From Streptomyces sp. NBC_00659 (GTDB lineage Bacteria; Actinomycetota; Actinomycetes; Streptomycetales; Streptomycetaceae): a stretch of DNA of 64,000 bases. Location of the stretch: positions 7,378,001 to 7,442,000 of the forward strand of contig NZ_CP109031.1 in NCBI RefSeq assembly GCF_036226925.1, written 5' to 3'. The position numbers were made by a program, and so were the translations under genes. Shown piece after piece: positions 60,593 through 64,000 of this stretch (positions are counted from its first letter, which is position 1; every line of letters starts with the position of its first letter). A model generated the notes under the pieces. That model was not told where the DNA came from. It saw nothing but the letters and a program-made list of their open reading frames with translations, and did not search any database.

Positions 60593-60936
60593 GACTGGAG
60601 ATCGCCTGGTGGGACCTGGACGGTTCACCGCAGACCGTCGACTCGCTGCGGGCGCACCTGCGGGACGGGGTCGCCGACGACTGGGCCGACGTCCCCGGAC
60701 TGCGCGCCAAGTTCTGGATCGCCGACCGGGACGGCAACCGCTGGGGCGCCGTCATGGTGTGGGAGGACGACCGCCCCGCCACCGGCGAGCTGCCGCCCAA
60801 CCGGGCCGCCGAGCTCATCGGCCGGCCCGTCGGCCACCGCATGGGCTTCGACGTCGAGGCCGTGGCCGAGGGGCTGCACGCCCTGCCCGTCCTGCACGGC
60901 CTCGGCGCTGCGCTCTCGTCCCCCGCGCCCCACTGA
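60589..60936 (+). CDS. small YdhR/ABM-like dimeric alpha-beta barrel protein
   Basis: This 115-residue protein sits between phzE and phzF with a GTGA overlap to phzE. The pattern VPGLRAKFWIADRDGNRWGA, then VMVWEDDRPATGELPPNRAA and GHRMGFDVEAVAEGL resembles YdhR-like dimeric ferredoxin-fold monooxygenase-like proteins. It is not one of the seven classical phz products. It could assist an oxidation of the dihydrophenazine or bind an intermediate. I am confident it is a gene but not of its function. Confidence 0.75.
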   Translation: MRLEIAWWDLDGSPQTVDSLRAHLRDGVADDWADVPGLRAKFWIADRDGNRWGAVMVWEDDRPATGELPPNRAAELIGRPVGHRMGFDVEAVAEGLHALPVLHGLGAALSSPAPH

Positions 60937-60976
60937 CCACCCGCCCGTACCCGACGCACCGTCAGGAGACGTGCCG

Positions 60977-61810
60977 ATGCACGAGTACCTGCTCGTGGAC
61001 GCCTTTTCCCGGGAGCCGCTGTACGGCAACCCGGTCGCCGTGTTCCTCGACGCCGAGGATCTGCGCGCCGATCAGATGCAGCGCATCGCCCGGGAGATGA
61101 ACCTCTCCGAGACCACCTTCGTGCTGCCTCCCCGGCAGGGCGGTGACGCCCGCATAAGGATCTTCACGCCGGTCAACGAACTCCCCTTCGCGGGGCACCC
61201 GTTGCTCGGTACCGCAGTCGCGCTCGGGGAGACCCGCAAGCGGGACCGGCTGCGACTGGAGACCGCCATGGGCGTCATCCCCGTGGAACTCGGCGACGAC
61301 GACGGCGCGGTGACCGTCCGGATGCGTCAGCCGCACCCCGTCTGGGAGCCCTACGAGCACGCCGGGGAACTCCTGGCGGCGCTGGGTGTGCCCGCCTCCA
61401 CCGCACCCGTCGAGGTCTACCGCAACGGCCCCCGGCACGTCTTCGTCGGCCTGGAGAGCGTTCCCGCGCTGTCCGCGCTGCGGCCGGACCACCGGGCCCT
61501 CTCCCGTTTTTCCGACATGGCCGCCAACTGCTTCGCGGGGGAGGGGACGAAGTGGCGGGCCCGGATGTTCAGCCCTGCCTACGGGGTGGTCGAGGACGCG
61601 GCGACCGGCTCGGCCGCCGGACCCCTCGCCATCCACCTGGCCCGGCACGGCCTGGCCCGATACGGGCAGTCGCTGGAGATCCTGCAGGGCGTCGAGATGG
61701 GCCGTCCCTCCCTGATGCTGGCCACGGCCCGGGGCGACGGCGAGAACGTCGAATCCGTCCACGTCGGGGGCCACGGCGTCACGGCCGGGAGGGGAACCCT
61801 CTTTGTCTAG
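60977..61810 (+). CDS. phzF: PhzF isomerase (trans-2,3-dihydro-3-hydroxyanthranilate isomerase)
   Basis: This 277-residue diaminopimelate-epimerase-like protein isomerises DHHA to the reactive ketone. Catalytic Glu45 (EMNLSETTFVLPP) matches the number in Pseudomonas PhzF. RIFTPVNELPFAGHPLLGTA and EDAATGSAAGPLAIHL are the paired conserved loops of the two halves. I use the ATG at 60977, which has AGGAG eight bases upstream, rather than the GTG six bases earlier. phzG follows after 48 bases. Confidence 0.97.
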   Translation: MHEYLLVDAFSREPLYGNPVAVFLDAEDLRADQMQRIAREMNLSETTFVLPPRQGGDARIRIFTPVNELPFAGHPLLGTAVALGETRKRDRLRLETAMGVIPVELGDDDGAVTVRMRQPHPVWEPYEHAGELLAALGVPASTAPVEVYRNGPRHVFVGLESVPALSALRPDHRALSRFSDMAANCFAGEGTKWRARMFSPAYGVVEDAATGSAAGPLAIHLARHGLARYGQSLEILQGVEMGRPSLMLATARGDGENVESVHVGGHGVTAGRGTLFV

Positions 61811-61858
61811 GGCAATCAGTCCGATCCGAACGAAGCGGCCCGGCGAGGAAGGCGTGCG

Positions 61859-62497
61859 ATGAACACGAGCAGGTTCGAGAGCATCACCGGTACAACCGAT
61901 CTCCGGTTCCCCGAGTACGACGACCCGCCGCCCGAACCCATGGGACTGGTACGCGACTGGCTGGACCGCGCGGTGGAGCTGGAGGTGCGTGAGCCGCGGG
62001 CGCTGGCGCTGGCGACCGCCGACCGACGCGGGCGTCCGTCCACCCGCATCGTCGCGTTCCTCACGGCCGACGACGACGGCCTGCTGTTCACCACTCACAG
62101 CACCAGCCGCAAGAGCCAGGAGATCGTCGAGACCGGCTGGGCGTCCGGACTGCTCTACTGGCGCGAAACCGGCCAGCAGATCAGCCTGAACGGGCCGGTG
62201 ACGGCCGTCCCCGAGGACCGGGCGGACGCACTCTGGGCCGCCCGCCCCGTCCCGCTGCACGCCATGTCGGCGGCATCCCGGCAGAGCGAGCCGCTCGCCG
62301 ACCCGGGTGCCCTGCTGGCCCGCGCGGAGGAACTGGGCGCCACGGGGTCCGCCCTGCCGCGCCCCGAGCGGTTCGTCGGCTACGTCCTGCGCCCGGACGA
62401 GGTGGAGTTCTGGTGCGCGCGCTCGGACCGGCTCCACCACCGGCTCGGCTACCAGCGGGACGGGGACGCCTGGCGCCTCACCCGGCTCCAGCCGTAG
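61859..62497 (+). CDS. phzG: PhzG, FMN-dependent oxidase (PNPOx-like)
   Basis: This 212-residue split-barrel flavoprotein oxidises the PhzB product toward aromatic phenazine acids. It has the pyridoxamine-phosphate-oxidase layout: REPRALALATADRRGRPSTR, FTTHSTSRKSQEIVETGWAS, LYWRETGQQISLNG and a C-terminal EFWCARSDRLHHRLGYQRDG with WRLTRLQP. Streptomyces and Pseudomonas PhzG use bound FMN and O2. The start ATG has GAGGAAGG upstream. It completes the core set phzBCDEFG. Confidence 0.96.
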   Translation: MNTSRFESITGTTDLRFPEYDDPPPEPMGLVRDWLDRAVELEVREPRALALATADRRGRPSTRIVAFLTADDDGLLFTTHSTSRKSQEIVETGWASGLLYWRETGQQISLNGPVTAVPEDRADALWAARPVPLHAMSAASRQSEPLADPGALLARAEELGATGSALPRPERFVGYVLRPDEVEFWCARSDRLHHRLGYQRDGDAWRLTRLQP

Positions 62498-62515
62498 CGA
62501 AGAGAGGCGGCTTTC

Positions 62516-63424
62516 ATGGACACGGTCAGCTTCACCTCGGCGATGGCGCGAGTACCGACTCCGGTGACCGTCGTGGCGACGTACGGCCCGGACGGCGTTC
62601 CGTACGGGTTCACCGCCAGCTCGTTCTGCTCCGCGTCACTGGACCCGCCCCTGGTCCTGGTCTGCCTGGACAAGGGCGCGAGCACCCACCCGGCGTTCAC
62701 GGCAGCCGAGAGGTTTCTCGTCAGCGTGCTGGGACGCGGGCAGCACCAGGTGGCCCGCCGTTTCGCGACGTCCGGCATCGACCGGTTCGCGGCCGGAGAC
62801 CTGCGCCCTCTGGAGCTGGGTCTGCCGGGACTGCCGGGGGCCTCCGCGCGGATCGCCTGCACCCTGCACTCCGTACTGGACGCCGGAGACCACACGGCCC
62901 TGCTCGGCCGCGTCGAGCGGACCTTCGTCGGCGACCGGACCCCCCTGGTCCACGTCGACCGCCGCTTCCACCATCCCGCCCAGGACCGGCCGGCCTCGGC
63001 CCGGCGGACCGCCGACCCCGACTCCAGGAGTCAACCGCCCATGCAGGAACGCGCGTTCCCCCTGATCTTCGCCGACCGGGTCGGTGCGACCGCCGAGTTC
63101 TACGAGCTGCTCGGCTTCACCCGGCAGAGCCAGAACCCCCCGGAGGGCGAGCCTGCCTACATCGGCCTGCGGCGGGGCACCACGGAACTGGCCGTGGTCT
63201 CGGCGGACTGGCCCGCCGCCCAGTGCGGCGTCCCGTCCGCTCCGGGACCGTGCTTCGAGATGTTCGTCCTGGTCGACGATCTGGACACCACCCTCAAGCA
63301 GCTCGCCGACATCCGGGTGCCCCTGCTGCGCGCCCCCGCCGACATGCCGTGGGGCGAACGCATCGCCCATGTCGCCGACCCGGACGGCAACCCCGTCGCC
63401 GTCGCCTGCGCCATCCACTCCTGA
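62516..63424 (+). CDS. flavin reductase fused to a VOC-superfamily (EhpR-like) domain
   Basis: This 302-residue protein joins two modules. Residues 1-155 are an HpaC-type split-barrel NAD(P)H:flavin reductase (SFTSAMARVPTPVTVVATYG, VPYGFTASSFCSASLDPPLV, CLDKGASTHPAF). A linker (HPAQDRPASARRTADPDSRS) leads to residues 176-302, a glyoxalase/bleomycin-resistance fold (FPLIFADRVGATAEFYELLG, then FEMFVLVDDLDTTLKQLADI and VADPDGNPVAVAC) similar in type to the phenazine-binding EhpR. An internal in-frame ATG at 63041, with AGGAG upstream, may allow separate translation of the VOC part. The reductase probably supplies the monooxygenase at 54791-55993. Confidence 0.87.
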   Translation: MDTVSFTSAMARVPTPVTVVATYGPDGVPYGFTASSFCSASLDPPLVLVCLDKGASTHPAFTAAERFLVSVLGRGQHQVARRFATSGIDRFAAGDLRPLELGLPGLPGASARIACTLHSVLDAGDHTALLGRVERTFVGDRTPLVHVDRRFHHPAQDRPASARRTADPDSRSQPPMQERAFPLIFADRVGATAEFYELLGFTRQSQNPPEGEPAYIGLRRGTTELAVVSADWPAAQCGVPSAPGPCFEMFVLVDDLDTTLKQLADIRVPLLRAPADMPWGERIAHVADPDGNPVAVACAIHS

Positions 63425-63449
63425 CCACAGACCTTCCCCGGGACGTACC

Positions 63450-64000
63450 ATGACGCTGGATATCGCCGAGCTCATCGACTTGCTCGAACCACCGCCGGAC
63501 ACCCGGCCCGATCCGGACTCCTTCGTACGCGCCGCCATGGACTGGCACTTCAGCCCGGCCACCGGCTCACCGTTCTGGCTGAACCGGGCCCGAACCCTGG
63601 AGTTCGACCCCCGCACCGACGTCCGTACCCTCGCGGACCTCGCCCTCTTCCCGAACGTCTCGGGCGAACTGCGGTACGCACCGGTCGCGGACCTCATACC
63701 GCGCGGCTACGGCGAACACCCGGACGTGGTCGGCGTCTTCGAGAGCGGTGGCACCACCGGTGTGCCCAAGCGGGTCGTCCTGCTGCGGGACTGGCTGGAG
63801 CGGATGCTCGCCTGGAGCAACGCCGCCCTGGACGCGTACGGTTTCCCGCGCGGCACCGACTGGCTCGGGCTGGTCCCCTCCGGCCCGCACATCGTCGGCG
63901 AGTACTTCCGCCGCAGCGCGGCCGCCTTCGGACGCCACGGCTTCGCCATCGACCTGGACCCGCGCTGGGTGAAGCGGTGTATCGCAGAGGGGCGCGGGGC
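63450..64000 (+). CDS. AMP-forming aryl acid ligase, EhpF-like, N-terminal part (cut by window edge)
   Basis: The 183 visible residues show the start of an ANL-superfamily ligase with the phosphate-binding loop VVGVFESGGTTGVPKRVVLL. The neighbourhood (ELIDLLEPPPDTRPDPDSFV, then SPATGSPFWLNRARTLEFDP) is unlike fatty-acid ligases and fits phenazine ligases of the EhpF type. EhpF from Pantoea adenylates a phenazine dicarboxylate on the way to griseoluteic acid. The gene continues beyond base 64000. The ATG at 63450 has only a weak ribosome binding site; it follows the fusion gene by 25 bases. Confidence 0.85.
   Translation, partial: MTLDIAELIDLLEPPPDTRPDPDSFVRAAMDWHFSPATGSPFWLNRARTLEFDPRTDVRTLADLALFPNVSGELRYAPVADLIPRGYGEHPDVVGVFESGGTTGVPKRVVLLRDWLERMLAWSNAALDAYGFPRGTDWLGLVPSGPHIVGEYFRRSAAAFGRHGFAIDLDPRWVKRCIAEGRG

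Overview
The window is high-G+C actinobacterial DNA and looks like Streptomyces: strong GC bias at third codon positions, many GTG starts, start-stop overlaps, several apparently leaderless genes, a CsnR-type chitosanase operator, LAL and StrR-type regulators, and rare in-frame TTA codons. No rRNA, tRNA, CRISPR array or plasmid replication gene was recognised.

Layout. 0-2.9 kb: a truncated membrane-associated oxidoreductase-like gene, an IS110-family transposase and a frameshifted IS5-family insertion sequence. 2.9-14.2 kb: CorA transporter, AlkX-like DNA glycosylase, secreted trypsin, a LAL-type LuxR regulator, a GAF-LuxR regulator and, divergent from it, two translationally coupled acyl-CoA ligases. 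14.2-27.6 kb: purine and glyoxylate catabolism. Urate goes through uox, uraH and uraD, with an 8-oxoguanine deaminase and an NCS2 purine permease alongside; the glyoxylate that results from allantoin breakdown is used by gcl, hyi and glxR. gcl and hyi share a nearly identical operator although they lie 6 kb apart. 27.7-42 kb: mixed accessory genes, including a GH46 chitosanase, a TMEM175-like channel, MFS and HxlR genes, an aminotransferase, a VWA-protein pair and two divergent NIS siderophore synthetases.

42-64 kb (and beyond the right edge): a phenazine biosynthetic cluster. The rightward operon carries phzB, phzC, phzD, phzE, a small dimeric-barrel protein gene, phzF and phzG, preceded by a flavin-dependent monooxygenase and followed by a flavin reductase fused to a VOC domain and the start of an adenylating ligase. 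Catalytic residues of PhzB, PhzD and PhzF fall at the positions expected from characterised enzymes. The leftward operon from the same intergenic region encodes a methyltransferase, an AurF-like diiron oxygenase, a free-standing carrier protein, a seryl-tRNA-synthetase-like amino acid:carrier-protein ligase, an alpha/beta hydrolase and a phosphopantetheinyl transferase. That is a complete NRPS-free aminoacyl-carrier module, and it is the most unusual part of the window. Farther left are an FAD-dependent oxidase, an MFS exporter, a LysR regulator, a SnoaL-like protein, a StrR-family activator, an NmrA-like protein and an aldo/keto reductase.

The cluster appears to be controlled by the StrR-like activator. 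A StrR/NovG-type binding site lies between the two divergent core operons, and the activator gene has one TTA codon, which would make it depend on bldA. The likely product is a phenazine-1,6-dicarboxylate derivative that is hydroxylated, methylated and perhaps decorated with an amino-acid-derived group. The final structure cannot be read from the sequence.
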